Shown one piece after another: positions 26,682 through 36,573 of a stretch of 64,000 nucleotides of DNA (position 1 is the first letter of the stretch; each line of letters opens with the position of its first letter). Below the pieces are notes generated by a model. That model was not told where the DNA came from, did no database searches, and worked only from the letters and a program-made list of their open reading frames with translations. Position numbers and translations under genes: made by a program. The stretch is from Bacteroidales bacterium (GTDB lineage Bacteria > Bacteroidota > Bacteroidia > Bacteroidales > UBA932): NCBI GenBank assembly GCA_024401745.1, contig JAKSKK010000002.1, forward strand, positions 23,945 to 87,944, written 5' to 3'.

Positions 26682-28691
26682 ATGAGAAAGATAGCAATCA
26701 CCCTCGCTGCAGTCGCGATGTTCCTCGTCCCTGCACGCGCCGATGAAGGCATGTGGCTTCTTCCTCTGCTGGAGAAGATGAATGCCGACGTGATTTCGAG
26801 CCTGGGATGCCGCCTCTCCGTTGACGAGATATACAGCATCAACCATTCTTCCATCAAGGACGCAATCGTCCAGTTCGGCGGAGGATGCACGGGCGAGATC
26901 ATTTCCGACAAGGGCCTTCTCGTGACCAACCATCACTGCGGCTACGGCAGCATCCAGTCACTTTCCACTCCCGAGCACAACTATCTCGAGGATGGCTTCT
27001 GGGCAATGAGCAACGAGGAGGAGATACCCGTTCCGGGCCTTACCGTACGCTTCCTGCAGAGCATGACCGATGTCACCGACGTCGTGGAGAAGCTTGACAG
27101 GAAGGGTGGCGACGAGGCCAAGACCGGCCGGGAAGAGCTCATCAGGAAATATGAGGCCGCCAATCCCAACTGCGCAGTCCAGCTGACCAGCTTCTACAAC
27201 AGCAATGTCTGGTACATCATAGTATCCAAAATCTACCGCGACGTTCGTTTCGTGGGTGCACCTCCTGCATCGCAGGGCAAGTTCGGCGGCGAGACCGACA
27301 ACTGGATGTGGCCCCGTCACACTTGCGACTTCTCGATGTTCCGCGTCTATGCCGGCAAGGACAACGAGCCGGCCGACTATTCCCAGGACAACGTCCCCAT
27401 GGTTCCCCGCCAGTCGCTCAAGGTGTCGCTGCGCGGCGTGCATGAGGGCGACTACGCCATGATCATGGGCTATCCCGGCAGCACACAGCGCTTCATGACC
27501 GCCGCTGAGCTGCAGGCGATGCTTGACCGCAACGACGTGCGCATAGCAGCCCGCACCGTCCGCCAGGGCGTGCTCTGGACCGAGATGCGTGCAGACGACG
27601 TTGTCAGTCTGCAGTACGCCAGCAAGTATGCCTCTTCATCCAACGGCTGGAAGAAGTGGCAGGGCGAGAAGGCATCCTTCGGCAAGCTCGGCATCATTGC
27701 ACGCGAGAAGCAGAAGGAAAGCGACTTCATGTCTTGGGTGAACGCCAGGAACAGCCGCGAAAAGAAGTATTCCGGCGCCATCGGGAAGATCGATGCCTAT
27801 ACGGCAGAGACCACTCCCGTCCAGCTTGCATCCTATCTCCTTTCTGAGACTCTCGGCAACATCGAGCTCATCTCATTGGCCGGGAAGGTGCCCGACAGGG
27901 CCTATAAGGATTACAACGCCGAGGTTGACAGGAAGGTGGCGTTTGCCCTCCTCGACCACTATCTGGCCAATGTAAGGCCCGAAGACAAGGTGGACATCAC
28001 TCCCGAGGAGCTTGAGAATGCGTTCGAGAACAGCGTCTACACCTCGCTCGAGCGCAGGAATGCCGCCATCGCCCTCGAAGCTGACCTCTCAGGCGACCCT
28101 GCAGCGGTGCTCCGCGGGAAGGTCATGGACAAGATGAAGGAACTGAGGTCCAGGATGCCGGACGGCAGCGAGGTGGAAGAGGCCAGGAAGGCCTTCACCG
28201 CCGGCCTGCTCGAATGGAAGAAGGGCGAAGCCTCATATCCCGACGCCAACATGACCTGCCGCCTGACCTACGGCAACGTGCTCAGCTACTCACCCAAGGA
28301 CGGTGTCATCTACAATTACTACACGACCCTCAAGGGTGTCATGGAGAAGGAAGATCCCGGCAATTACGAGTTCAGGGTGCCCGAGCGCCTGAAGGAGATA
28401 TACAGCAATAAGGATTTTGGCCAGTATGCGAACGAGAAGGGTGAGATGCCCGCATGCTTCCTGACCAACCTCGACATCACCGGAGGCAATTCCGGCAGCC
28501 CTGTCCTTGACGCCGACGGAGCCCTCATCGGACTCGCCTTCGACGGCAACTGGGAGGCCATGAGCAGCGACGTGATGTTCGAGCCTGAGCTTCAGAGATG
28601 CATCTGCGTCGACATACGCTACGTCCTCATGATGATGGACAAGTTCGGTGGTGCAGGATATCTGCTCGATGAAATGCAACTCCTCAAATAA
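26682..28691 (+). CDS. S46-family dipeptidyl-peptidase, DPP7-type
   Basis: The 669-residue secreted serine peptidase has a signal peptide (MRKIAITLAAVAMFLVPARA). S46 enzymes cut dipeptides from the N-terminus of oligopeptides in the periplasm. The catalytic His is His85 in TNHHCGYGS (same number as the Porphyromonas enzymes) and the catalytic Ser is Ser604 in GGNSGSPV. Eighteen residues later, at the position that sets P1 preference (Arg673 in the acid-specific DPP11), this protein has Gly622 in LAFDGNWE, matching DPP7 with broad hydrophobic preference. The ATG at 26682 is used, since a longer GTG frame starts inside the upstream terminator. Confidence 0.92.
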   Translation: MRKIAITLAAVAMFLVPARADEGMWLLPLLEKMNADVISSLGCRLSVDEIYSINHSSIKDAIVQFGGGCTGEIISDKGLLVTNHHCGYGSIQSLSTPEHNYLEDGFWAMSNEEEIPVPGLTVRFLQSMTDVTDVVEKLDRKGGDEAKTGREELIRKYEAANPNCAVQLTSFYNSNVWYIIVSKIYRDVRFVGAPPASQGKFGGETDNWMWPRHTCDFSMFRVYAGKDNEPADYSQDNVPMVPRQSLKVSLRGVHEGDYAMIMGYPGSTQRFMTAAELQAMLDRNDVRIAARTVRQGVLWTEMRADDVVSLQYASKYASSSNGWKKWQGEKASFGKLGIIAREKQKESDFMSWVNARNSREKKYSGAIGKIDAYTAETTPVQLASYLLSETLGNIELISLAGKVPDRAYKDYNAEVDRKVAFALLDHYLANVRPEDKVDITPEELENAFENSVYTSLERRNAAIALEADLSGDPAAVLRGKVMDKMKELRSRMPDGSEVEEARKAFTAGLLEWKKGEASYPDANMTCRLTYGNVLSYSPKDGVIYNYYTTLKGVMEKEDPGNYEFRVPERLKEIYSNKDFGQYANEKGEMPACFLTNLDITGGNSGSPVLDADGALIGLAFDGNWEAMSSDVMFEPELQRCICVDIRYVLMMMDKFGGAGYLLDEMQLLK

Positions 28692-28696
28692 ATCAT

Positions 28697-28704
28697 TATC
28701 TTTG
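28697..28704 (+). promoter_or_regulatory. -7 box for aspS
   Basis: TATCTTTG followed by C, 27 bases before the aspS ATG and five bases after the S46 peptidase stop. No -33 element is clear. Confidence 0.5.
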
Positions 28705-28731
28705 CAGTTCGGCAATAAAACCTAACATTAT

Positions 28732-30471
28732 ATGTACAGAAGCAATACTTGCGGCGAGCTCAGACTCGCCGATGCAGGAAAGACTGTGACCCTTGCAGGC
28801 TGGGTTCAGAAAGCCCGTAAACTTGGAGGCATGACCTTCATCGACCTCCGTGACCGTTATGGAATCACACAGCTCGTCACCGAGGAAGATCCCGGTGTAG
28901 GCCGTGAGTGGGTGATCCAGGTTACCGGACAGGTAGTCGAGCGCCAGAGCAAGAATCCCAAGATGCCCACAGGCGACATCGAGGTCAAGATCGAGAAGGT
29001 CAACATCCTCAACAAGGCCCAGACTCCTCCTTTCACAATCGAGGAAGTTTCAGACGGCGGTGAGGACCTCAGGGCAAAGTACCGTTACCTCGACCTGCGC
29101 CGTGCACCCCTCCAGAGGGCTCTCGCACTGCGTCACCGTCTTGCACAGGAAATCCGTACATACCTCGACGGGCAGGGCTTCATGGAGATCGAGACTCCTT
29201 ATCTCATCAAGTCCACTCCCGAGGGTGCCCGCGACTTCGTGGTTCCTTCACGAATGAATCCCGGCACATTCTACGCTCTTCCCCAGAGCCCCCAGACCTT
29301 CAAGCAGCTCCTCATGGTGGCCGGCTACGACCGCTACTTCCAGATCGTGCGCTGCTTCCGCGACGAGGACCTTCGCGCTGACCGTCAGCCCGAGTTCACA
29401 CAGATCGACTGCGAGATGTCGTTCGTGGAGCAGGAGGACGTGCTGAACACATTCGAGGGCATGATGCGCCAGATGTTCAAGAACGCAGTGGGCGTCGAGA
29501 TAGCCAACCCCATCCCCAGGATGAGCTGGTACGATGCAATGGACAACTACGGTTCCGACAAGCCCGATATCCGCTTCGGCATGGAGATCCACGAGGTTTC
29601 TGAGCTCGTGAAGGGCTGCGGATTCAGCGTGTTCGACGGCAGCGAGTACATCGGTGCCATCGCAGCTCCCGGATGTGCAGAGTACACCCGCAAGCAGATT
29701 GACGAGCTCACCGAGTGGGTGAAGCGCCCTCAGGTAGGTGCAAAGGGCCTTGTATACATCAAGTTCAATGCAGACGGAACAGTCAAGTCAAGCATCGACA
29801 AGTTCTACACCCCCGAGCAGGTCAAGGCAGTAGCCGAGGCTGCAGGAGCAAAGGAGGGCGACCTCGTGCTTATCCTCTGCGGACCCAAGCGCAAGACCCA
29901 GACACAGCTTGGCGTCCTGCGTATCGAGATGGGCAACCGCCTCGGATTCAGGGATCCCAGCGTCTTCGCTCCTCTGTGGATCGTGGACTTCCCTCTGCTC
30001 GAGTGGAGCGAGGAGGACCAGCGCTTCTACGCAATGCACCACCCGTTCACCGCTCCCAAGCCCGAGCATGAGCAGTGGTTCTACTCAGACAAGAAGGAAG
30101 ACCTCGAGCGCGTGTGCGCGAACGCCTACGACTTTGTATTGAATGGTACAGAGCTCGGCGGTGGTTCAATCCGTATCCATGATGCACAGATGCAGAGCCG
30201 CATGTTCGATGTCCTCGGCATCAGCAAGGAGGACGCCGAGTATAAGTTCGGCTTCATCATCAACGCATTCAAGTTCGGTGCACCCCCTCACGGAGGCCTC
30301 GCATTCGGTTTCGACCGCGTCTGCGCCCTCTTCGGCGGCCAGGAGACGATACGTGACTACATCGCATTCCCCAAGAACAACCAGGGCCGCGACGTCATGA
30401 TCGATTCTCCCAGCAAGATCGACCAGGTACAGATGGACGAGCTGTTCCTCGCAAGTACAGTAAAAGAGTAG
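28732..30471 (+). CDS. aspS: Aspartyl-tRNA synthetase
   Basis: AspRS charges tRNA-Asp. The 579-residue bacterial-type enzyme has an N-terminal OB fold (about 1-105), the class II core with motif 2 [23 protein letters not shown] (about 204-226), the GAD insertion (about 280-400), and motif 3 [14 protein letters not shown] near the C-terminus. Length is as expected. Codon use is biased towards that of highly expressed genes. A long perfect hairpin follows it, so it is probably transcribed alone. Confidence 0.98.
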   Translation: MYRSNTCGELRLADAGKTVTLAGWVQKARKLGGMTFIDLRDRYGITQLVTEEDPGVGREWVIQVTGQVVERQSKNPKMPTGDIEVKIEKVNILNKAQTPPFTIEEVSDGGEDLRAKYRYLDLRRAPLQRALALRHRLAQEIRTYLDGQGFMEIETPYLIKSTPEGARDFVVPSRMNPGTFYALPQSPQTFKQLLMVAGYDRYFQIVRCFRDEDLRADRQPEFTQIDCEMSFVEQEDVLNTFEGMMRQMFKNAVGVEIANPIPRMSWYDAMDNYGSDKPDIRFGMEIHEVSELVKGCGFSVFDGSEYIGAIAAPGCAEYTRKQIDELTEWVKRPQVGAKGLVYIKFNADGTVKSSIDKFYTPEQVKAVAEAAGAKEGDLVLILCGPKRKTQTQLGVLRIEMGNRLGFRDPSVFAPLWIVDFPLLEWSEEDQRFYAMHHPFTAPKPEHEQWFYSDKKEDLERVCANAYDFVLNGTELGGGSIRIHDAQMQSRMFDVLGISKEDAEYKFGFIINAFKFGAPPHGGLAFGFDRVCALFGGQETIRDYIAFPKNNQGRDVMIDSPSKIDQVQMDELFLASTVKE

Positions 30472-30492
30472 ATTACATATTTGCATTTATCT

Positions 30493-30529
30493 ATCAGCAT
30501 CTGCTTTCAATTTGAAAGCAGATGCTGAT
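30493..30529. terminator. 18-bp perfect hairpin after aspS
   Basis: Two 18-base arms (30493-30510 and 30512-30529) are perfectly complementary around a single T, an almost continuous palindrome. It lies 21 bases after the aspS stop. The following bases (TATTTATATG) are AT-rich but not a pure T run, so it may also act as an mRNA-stabilising 3' end. Confidence 0.65.
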
Positions 30530-30625
30530 TATTTATATGCTATCTGAAAGGTGTCAATTTTGTAAAACATTGATAGATAATAATATACGGTTGTTTATGT
30601 GAAATTACATTTAATTATTAAAATA
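30530..30625. other. AT-rich intergenic segment before the lipoprotein pair
   Basis: The gap between aspS and the lipoproteins (30472-30699) is much more AT-rich than its surroundings. Between the hairpin and the promoter I see only a partial dyad, TCAAT-(10)-ATTGA at 30556-30575 or nearby, and no ORF or RNA gene. Confidence 0.4.
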
Positions 30626-30657
30626 TTTGATTATAGGGAATATTTTACATAACTTAG
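30626..30657 (+). promoter_or_regulatory. Promoter of the lipoprotein pair (TTTG-20-TAACTTAG)
   Basis: TTTG at 30626-30629 and TAACTTAG at 30650-30657 (one base off TAnnTTTG) are 20 bases apart. A small hairpin CACTG-TTGG-CAGTG (30658-30671) starts at the -7 box edge and would sit at the transcription start, leaving a leader of roughly 35 bases. Confidence 0.5.
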
Positions 30658-30699
30658 CACTGTTGGCAGTGTATTACAATCGTTATAAATAATCACATT

Positions 30700-32310
30700 A
30701 TGAAAAAACTTTTAGTTATTTGTGCAGCTGTTGCGGCGCTGGTATGCGCTTGTAACAAGTATGATGGCGCAATCTCAGATCTTGAAAAGCGCATCAATTC
30801 CACAGAGCAGTCAGTCAATAACCTTCTCAATAAGGTAGACGCGCTGCAGAAAATACTCGACGCAATTCAGTCAGGCGTTTCAATAAAGAGCGTCAGCCCT
30901 GTAGACGGAGGCTTTACAGTAACATTCAGCGACAACAATTCCTTCACGGTTGTAAACGGTAAGGACGGCCAGGACGGAAAGCCCGGTGAGGACGGTAAGG
31001 ACGGTGAGGATTCAAAGGTTTCTTACACCGAGGACAACCTCTGCTACTACTTCGACTTCGGCGATGGCAATAAAGTCGCTGTATCAAAGACCGGAGCATT
31101 CGGCATCAAGGCCGAGAAGACCGAGTTTGAAATCGAGAGCGGTGTTCCTGTCGAGATTCCTTTCGAGGTCATCGGTGGTGACGCTACCACCAAGATCCTT
31201 GTCGAGGACTGCCCCTATACTTATAGAATCGGAGAGAAGGCTGTCACCATCTCTTCAGAAAAGTCCCTCGCAGGCAGCTTCGTCATCAAGGCCATCCGCA
31301 ACTCAGACGGTGCTAACAGCGCAATTGTGATCACAGTTGCAAAGAAGGCCATCACCGACGTGAAATTCCAAATCACCGCTTACGACATCACCCAGTACGG
31401 TGCAGTCATCGACGTAATCCCTTCAAACAAGGAGGCCCTCTATATCTATTCTGTTGAATCAGCAGGATACGTAGATCAGTTCGATAACGTTGCCGATCTG
31501 TGTGCAGCCGACCTCGAATATTGGGAGGAACTGTATGAGACCAAGTACTCATCATACGCACCTACATTCAAGGAGTTCATCACCGGCAACCTCGTAAAGT
31601 CAGGAGACTTCCTGGCAGACGACTGGGAGGGTTATCTTCAGCCCGATACCGACTATGTTGCATACGCGTATGCAATTGACGAGGACACTCTCGAGCCTAT
31701 CTCATCAGAGCTTGGCAGGGCAGACTTCTCCACTCTTCCTACACAGAAACTCGGGGATGTGACCTATCTTGGCGTTGCAATCTGGCACGATTCCATCATT
31801 TCAGAGGTATATGGTTTCTATGACGGTGGAGCACTGCCGGTAGACATGCCTGTTGACGTATATGAGGACAACGCAACACCCGGTGTATTCTACTTCGATT
31901 CACCTTACTGCGCAGAGAACATCATGGAGTGGTTCGGCCTTTCTGATCCCACGAAACTCCAGTACAATGTGCGTCAGACATACATCACCATCGATGCAAG
32001 CGATCCCGACGCTGTTTCTTTCCCTTATCAGGAACTTGGCGTAATGCTTGATCCTGATGCTGGTTGGGCAAGTGCAGGTGCAACATCTACCGGCACATAT
32101 ACTGACGGTGTGATTTCATTTACATGCGAGTTTGATTACGGTGAGTCTTACGAACCCTACACATATGTTGGAAACGATTCTGGCGAATTCACAATCACCA
32201 TGCCTGACGCGAACTCAGCACCCGCAAAGCCCGCTTCTTCAAAGAAAGCTGCAAAACCTGCAAAGTCACAGGGTAAATCATTTGTTGAAATTGCAGAGAT
32301 CAGCAAGTAA
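30700..32310 (+). CDS. Surface lipoprotein with coiled coil and collagen-like triplets (DUF4988-type N-terminus)
   Basis: The 536-residue lipoprotein has lipobox ALVCAC (Cys18). Residues about 24-60 form a heptad coiled coil (ISDLEKRINSTEQSVNNLLN), as in DUF4988 / PL29-N-type domains. Residues about 86-104 contain G-x-y triplets (GKDGQDGKPGEDG). The middle has an Ig-like region with IKAIRNSDGANSAIVIT, and the C-terminus is Ala/Lys/Pro-rich (APAKPASSKKAAKPAKS). Proteins of this kind are often exposed trimers on the outer membrane; function unknown. A close paralogue follows 40 bases later. Codons (tca, gca, gtt) resemble those of highly expressed genes, suggesting abundance. Confidence 0.78.
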   Translation: MKKLLVICAAVAALVCACNKYDGAISDLEKRINSTEQSVNNLLNKVDALQKILDAIQSGVSIKSVSPVDGGFTVTFSDNNSFTVVNGKDGQDGKPGEDGKDGEDSKVSYTEDNLCYYFDFGDGNKVAVSKTGAFGIKAEKTEFEIESGVPVEIPFEVIGGDATTKILVEDCPYTYRIGEKAVTISSEKSLAGSFVIKAIRNSDGANSAIVITVAKKAITDVKFQITAYDITQYGAVIDVIPSNKEALYIYSVESAGYVDQFDNVADLCAADLEYWEELYETKYSSYAPTFKEFITGNLVKSGDFLADDWEGYLQPDTDYVAYAYAIDEDTLEPISSELGRADFSTLPTQKLGDVTYLGVAIWHDSIISEVYGFYDGGALPVDMPVDVYEDNATPGVFYFDSPYCAENIMEWFGLSDPTKLQYNVRQTYITIDASDPDAVSFPYQELGVMLDPDAGWASAGATSTGTYTDGVISFTCEFDYGESYEPYTYVGNDSGEFTITMPDANSAPAKPASSKKAAKPAKSQGKSFVEIAEISK

Positions 32311-32350
32311 TCCTTACTATTATTGACGTTAAACTTTAATTGTAAAGATT

Positions 32351-34108
32351 ATGAAAAGATTTTTGATAATGATATGTGCTGTTGCGGCTGCAGTGTGCAG
32401 TTGTGACAAGTACGGCGACACCATCGACGAGCTGAACAAGAAGCTCGACGGTGTTGAAGCCACACAGGCAGAGCTTCTTAACAAGGTAGAGGCTATGCAG
32501 GCCCTGGCTAATGCCAAGGCAGCCGAGACCACCATTTCATCCATCGCCACTACCGCCGACGGACTCAAGGTCTGCTTCAGCGACGGAAAGCAGTTCATCA
32601 TTGCAGACGGTGCAAATGGTAAGGACGGTGCCAAAGGTAATGATGGAAAGGACGGTGAGGACAAGATCAAGGTTACCGAGGATGAGACTTCATTCACATT
32701 CGATTTCGGTAACGGTGATGTCATCACTGTAGCCAAGACATTCACCATCATCTTCGATGAAGATGCAATCGAATGCCCCGCAGGTTCAACCTGTGTCATC
32801 AAGTATGAAATCTCAGGTGGCGACGAGACTGTAACCGTTCTTGCAAAGCCTATCGATGGATGTAAAATCGTATCCGTCGATGAAGAAGCCTGCAAAATCA
32901 CCGTCATCGCTGCCGGCCGTCAGGGAGAGCACTTCGTTTCAGTAAGGGCTATCCGCAATTCCGACGGTAAGGTTGCCGAGAAGCTCGCGACCATCGTTGC
33001 AGGTCCCCGCGCTCCCATCGCCCTTGATGGTGCAATGACCGGATACTATGGCGAAGAGTGGGACGGCTCTGACTTGTACTACACCCAGTTCTACAAGGGA
33101 GAGGTCGATGAGAACAACTACTTTGTAGGCGAGGCATACAGCCTGCTCTTCGAGTTCTATGCTCCTATTTCAGACGTTATGGCACTTCCCGCCGGAATGT
33201 ACGAGGCAGGAATTGACCATGCTGCCTTCACTTTCACCCAGGGTACCAACATCACACTCAGGGAGTCCCTTGAAGAGGAGCTTTGGATATATCAGCTGTT
33301 CTATGGCATCAGCACTGTCGAGGAGCTTGCAGAAATGCTCGGATATTCCGTCGATGATCTTGACGTCTTGTCATACGGTACAGGCGCAGAGCTCTATCAT
33401 CAGTTCGATGACGAGAGTGCTGAGGACTACGGTATCACCGAGGGTACTGTCGAGATCGCTCTCAACGGCACCAAGTACACCGTTACCATGAATCTCGTGA
33501 CCATCGACGACGAATGGATCTTCACATACGAGGGCGAGATCGAACACGAGGATCATCGTCACATCCTCAATAACGTTGATGTATATAACTGGGGTGACTA
33601 TTTCTCAGAAGATACCACCGACTGGATCCTTGAGATTTCAGACACAAACAACCCTTCAGACGGCACCTATATCATCGAGTTCCTTGGTGAGGCAGGTCAG
33701 ACCGAACTTCCCGAAGGCGTCTTCGAGGTATCTTCAGACTTTGCTCCCAACACTGTTCTTGCAGGAGAGGATTACTCATACTGGTACAGGTCAGGCATAG
33801 TCTGGGATGCAGCTGATTCAGGCTGTCTCTACATCGAGAAGACAGAGAAGGGATATCTCATCCAAGGTGAATTCGAGGATGAATGGTATGAAGAGGATTG
33901 GAGCTTCAGCTACGAAGGCCCGGTCAACTATGACATTTCCGGTGAGTTCGAAACTCCTCGTCACGGCAAGTCAATTCATGATATCACCGTAAATACCCGC
34001 GAGTCTATCGTGAAGGCAGAACCTGACGTAATGTTGCAGAGAATCAACGCATACAAGTCCAAGAAGGCAGGTATGTCTGGCAGGATTCCTTGGTTCAATC
34101 ACAAGTAA
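32351..34108 (+). CDS. Paralogous surface lipoprotein with coiled coil and collagen-like triplets
   Basis: The 585-residue protein repeats the plan of its upstream neighbour: lipobox AAVCSC (Cys18), coiled coil (TIDELNKKLDGVEATQAELL), a beta segment, collagen-like GKDGAKGNDGKDG at about residues 89-101, and a matching Ig-like segment with VRAIRNSDGKVAE. Downstream of about residue 215 the two proteins diverge; this one has repeated acidic and aromatic strands and a C-terminus MSGRIPWFNHK instead of the Lys/Ala/Pro tail. The shared N-terminal halves indicate tandem duplication with later change of the effector half. A strong bidirectional terminator follows. Confidence 0.76.
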   Translation: MKRFLIMICAVAAAVCSCDKYGDTIDELNKKLDGVEATQAELLNKVEAMQALANAKAAETTISSIATTADGLKVCFSDGKQFIIADGANGKDGAKGNDGKDGEDKIKVTEDETSFTFDFGNGDVITVAKTFTIIFDEDAIECPAGSTCVIKYEISGGDETVTVLAKPIDGCKIVSVDEEACKITVIAAGRQGEHFVSVRAIRNSDGKVAEKLATIVAGPRAPIALDGAMTGYYGEEWDGSDLYYTQFYKGEVDENNYFVGEAYSLLFEFYAPISDVMALPAGMYEAGIDHAAFTFTQGTNITLRESLEEELWIYQLFYGISTVEELAEMLGYSVDDLDVLSYGTGAELYHQFDDESAEDYGITEGTVEIALNGTKYTVTMNLVTIDDEWIFTYEGEIEHEDHRHILNNVDVYNWGDYFSEDTTDWILEISDTNNPSDGTYIIEFLGEAGQTELPEGVFEVSSDFAPNTVLAGEDYSYWYRSGIVWDAADSGCLYIEKTEKGYLIQGEFEDEWYEEDWSFSYEGPVNYDISGEFETPRHGKSIHDITVNTRESIVKAEPDVMLQRINAYKSKKAGMSGRIPWFNHK

Positions 34109-34131
34109 GTCACAGCGACTCTATCTGAATA

Positions 34132-34163
34132 AAGAGGTCGGCCTTTTGAAAGGCCGACCTCTT
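34132..34163. terminator. Bidirectional terminator between convergent genes
   Basis: AAGAGGTCGGCCTT pairs with AAGGCCGACCTCTT in a stem of 12-14 bp, followed by ATTTTG on the plus strand and by TTTATT on the minus strand. It separates the lipoprotein operon from the M6 metalloprotease operon. Confidence 0.8.
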
Positions 34164-34194
34164 ATTTTGTATGTATGGAGTGGGTACTGAATTG

Positions 34195-36567
34195 TTACAG
34201 TTCCCACTCTATTGTTTCGCTTGCGCCGTTGGTGTAGGTTACGTCGGCGGTGATGCAGTCGCTGGTGTTGGTGTATTTCACGGTCTTGATGGTGAGGCCG
34301 CGTCCGGGAACGACTTCATAATCGCCGTCAGCAGTCTTCCTGATGAAGCTGAAGCCCTCGGAACGCAGGGTGTTGTTGGTGGCTGAGATGCCAACCTGCA
34401 CCATGAGGTTTGCAGAGAGAGCCTTCCAGTTCGGCGATGTTCTTTGGAGTGAAGAATATCCGCCACCCTCTACCCAAGGGCCATTGTCCATTGCGAGGGG
34501 CTTTCCGTCAGCAGGCTTAGTTACGCTATAGCCGACCATGATGTCTTTTCCTTCAGGAATCTTGAAGTTCCATTTGTTCATATCGACGGTAGTCCAGCCT
34601 TGATAGTTGACGTTGAGCACTTCCTGATCGATCTGCTTTTCTCCATCCACAAAGACGAATGCGGATACAGAGGATGCATTGCTGTCGGCAATGATGAATG
34701 ATACGGTGTTCAGAGTACATCCGGCCTTTCCCTTCAGATCTTCGGCACTTAGCTTGATGGCACCCATGATTGAAACGTTCTTGCCCAATCCGTAGCAGTT
34801 TCCGGAATAATTACCGGCCTTGGTAAGGGTTTCAGGTTCGCCGTCCCACTCGGAATACATCACGATGTCTGCTGTGACCGTGTTCCTGGGAACATTGACA
34901 TTGACCGTCTGGCTGATGAATTCTTCATGGCTGATTGTAAGGACGAATTCAGTTTCCTCCTGTTCGCTGAGATCAAGGGTGTAGGTTCCGTCTGTGGCGG
35001 ACTTTGTGGTCATGATGCGTGAGCCGGCCGTGGTGCTGACTTCAATGGTCGCATCGCTTACGGGCGTGCCCCATAGATCCTTGACTGTACCGACGATGAA
35101 CTTCACGATAGATGAAGATGCTACAAATGTGGTGACTCCGCCGTTGTATTTGATGTTGTTGAGCGAGAAGTCGGTATCCACCTTTGCCCAGGACTTTCCG
35201 CGGAAAGTCGTCACGTTGCCTGATCCGGGGTAGACGTAGTAGCTCTCGTAATATGAGTTCTTTGCCTTTTCGATGTAGTAGCAGGGATGGTCGGAGTAGC
35301 AGTTGATGCCGTTCCAGTTGTTCCAGCGTTGTTTTGCCGTCTGGCCGTGGACATTGTTGTTTGACTGATCGACATGGTAGATCAGCATACCTCCGGGCAG
35401 AGGTTTGTCCCAGCCTGTTGCGTCCCTGGTTTCCATGAGGAAATACTCTCCGGGATTCTCGGAGTTTATCACGTAGGCCTTTCTTTCATGGATGGCTTCC
35501 AGTTCATAGTTTCCCTTCTGGTCGATCACATCGGGCTTGTCCATCCATCCAAGAAGGTTGCGCTCGATGGCGCTGAGATATGGAGGAGTGCATCCGCCGT
35601 TGTTGTAGCTGCCGCTGTCCATGAGCGAGAAAGAGTCGAGGGCGTCGGCGGAGCCGTTCTGCTCATAGTCGGTGTCATAGAAGTCGGGGAGGCCGATGAC
35701 GTGGCCGAACTCGTGGCAGAATGTTCCGATACCGCACATGGTGCTTCCATAGCTGCCTCTGTATTCTGACGTGCAGGCGTAGTCATAGACCCTTACGCCG
35801 TCAAAGTATCCTGAGTAATAATAGAACGCATACTTGTGGGGCCAGATGGTGTCGGCGCCACCATATTCCGCCTCGTTGTGGCCGGCATAGTAGAAGAAGA
35901 CTTGGTCGACGTATCCGTCGTGGTCCTGGTCATACTGTGAGAAGTCGATATCGTCATCTGCCAGCTGGCATGCCTTGTAGAAGGCACCGTCGGGGTTGAC
36001 GTCGTTGCCCCACTGGTCGTTTCCACCATAGTCGGCATATTTTCCTGAAACCGTGTAGGGACCGTATACGTCGAACTGGGGATTGAACTGGTGATTTGAG
36101 TTCTCATAATAATAATCGTATGCGGAACCGGTGCCTCCGTTCTTGCTGTATCCAGGTTCGTTCAACAGGTTGTGGAACTGCTCCTGGGGGCTGTCGATTG
36201 TGAACATCATGTCCTCCCATTGCACGAGAATCACAAGGAACTTGTGCTCGCCGTGGGTGATGTCTGCAGCCTCTGAGGCAGAACGCATCGTCTGATTGGC
36301 CTTGGCCCTGTTGAGCTTTGAGAACTGTGATTCCATGGGAATCTGACTGCCGGAAACCCTGTAGAACTTGTCGGCGCCAAGGGTGAGCACCTTGCCGTTC
36401 TCGTCGGTTGTCCAGTGGTGGAACTCATCGCCGTGCAGCTGGATCTTAATGGTAGTACCGTCGGGCTGTACGTAATTGAAAGTCTGCTTGGATGCCTTGA
36501 TCGCCATTGCCTGGAAAGATGAGAGCAGAATGGCAATTACTGATATTATGATAGCCGATTTTTTCAT
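34195..36567 (-). CDS. Secreted M6-family (immune inhibitor A-like) zinc metalloprotease
   Basis: The 790-residue protein has a signal peptide (MKKSAIIISVIAILLSSFQAMA). An N-terminal domain resembling M6 propeptides includes the HHWTTDENGKVL segment. The catalytic motif HEFGHVIGLPDFYD lies at about residues 283-296, with a downstream Met turn in SLMDSGSYN. About 485-570 is a carboxypeptidase-regulatory-like domain (GTVKDLWGTPVSDATIEV), and the C-terminal 200 residues look like a beta sandwich. M6 enzymes digest host or environmental proteins; secretion past the outer membrane is plausible but no type IX signal is certain. It lies six bases after the BACON lipoprotein gene. Confidence 0.9.
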   Translation of the reverse strand: MKKSAIIISVIAILLSSFQAMAIKASKQTFNYVQPDGTTIKIQLHGDEFHHWTTDENGKVLTLGADKFYRVSGSQIPMESQFSKLNRAKANQTMRSASEAADITHGEHKFLVILVQWEDMMFTIDSPQEQFHNLLNEPGYSKNGGTGSAYDYYYENSNHQFNPQFDVYGPYTVSGKYADYGGNDQWGNDVNPDGAFYKACQLADDDIDFSQYDQDHDGYVDQVFFYYAGHNEAEYGGADTIWPHKYAFYYYSGYFDGVRVYDYACTSEYRGSYGSTMCGIGTFCHEFGHVIGLPDFYDTDYEQNGSADALDSFSLMDSGSYNNGGCTPPYLSAIERNLLGWMDKPDVIDQKGNYELEAIHERKAYVINSENPGEYFLMETRDATGWDKPLPGGMLIYHVDQSNNNVHGQTAKQRWNNWNGINCYSDHPCYYIEKAKNSYYESYYVYPGSGNVTTFRGKSWAKVDTDFSLNNIKYNGGVTTFVASSSIVKFIVGTVKDLWGTPVSDATIEVSTTAGSRIMTTKSATDGTYTLDLSEQEETEFVLTISHEEFISQTVNVNVPRNTVTADIVMYSEWDGEPETLTKAGNYSGNCYGLGKNVSIMGAIKLSAEDLKGKAGCTLNTVSFIIADSNASSVSAFVFVDGEKQIDQEVLNVNYQGWTTVDMNKWNFKIPEGKDIMVGYSVTKPADGKPLAMDNGPWVEGGGYSSLQRTSPNWKALSANLMVQVGISATNNTLRSEGFSFIRKTADGDYEVVPGRGLTIKTVKYTNTSDCITADVTYTNGASETIEWEL

Positions 36568-36573
36568 CTTCTT

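Noticed and set aside
30955-31015. Collagen-like G-x-y tract as a variable DNA repeat
   Set aside because: The triplets use different codons and show no exact DNA repeat, so slippage is unlikely.
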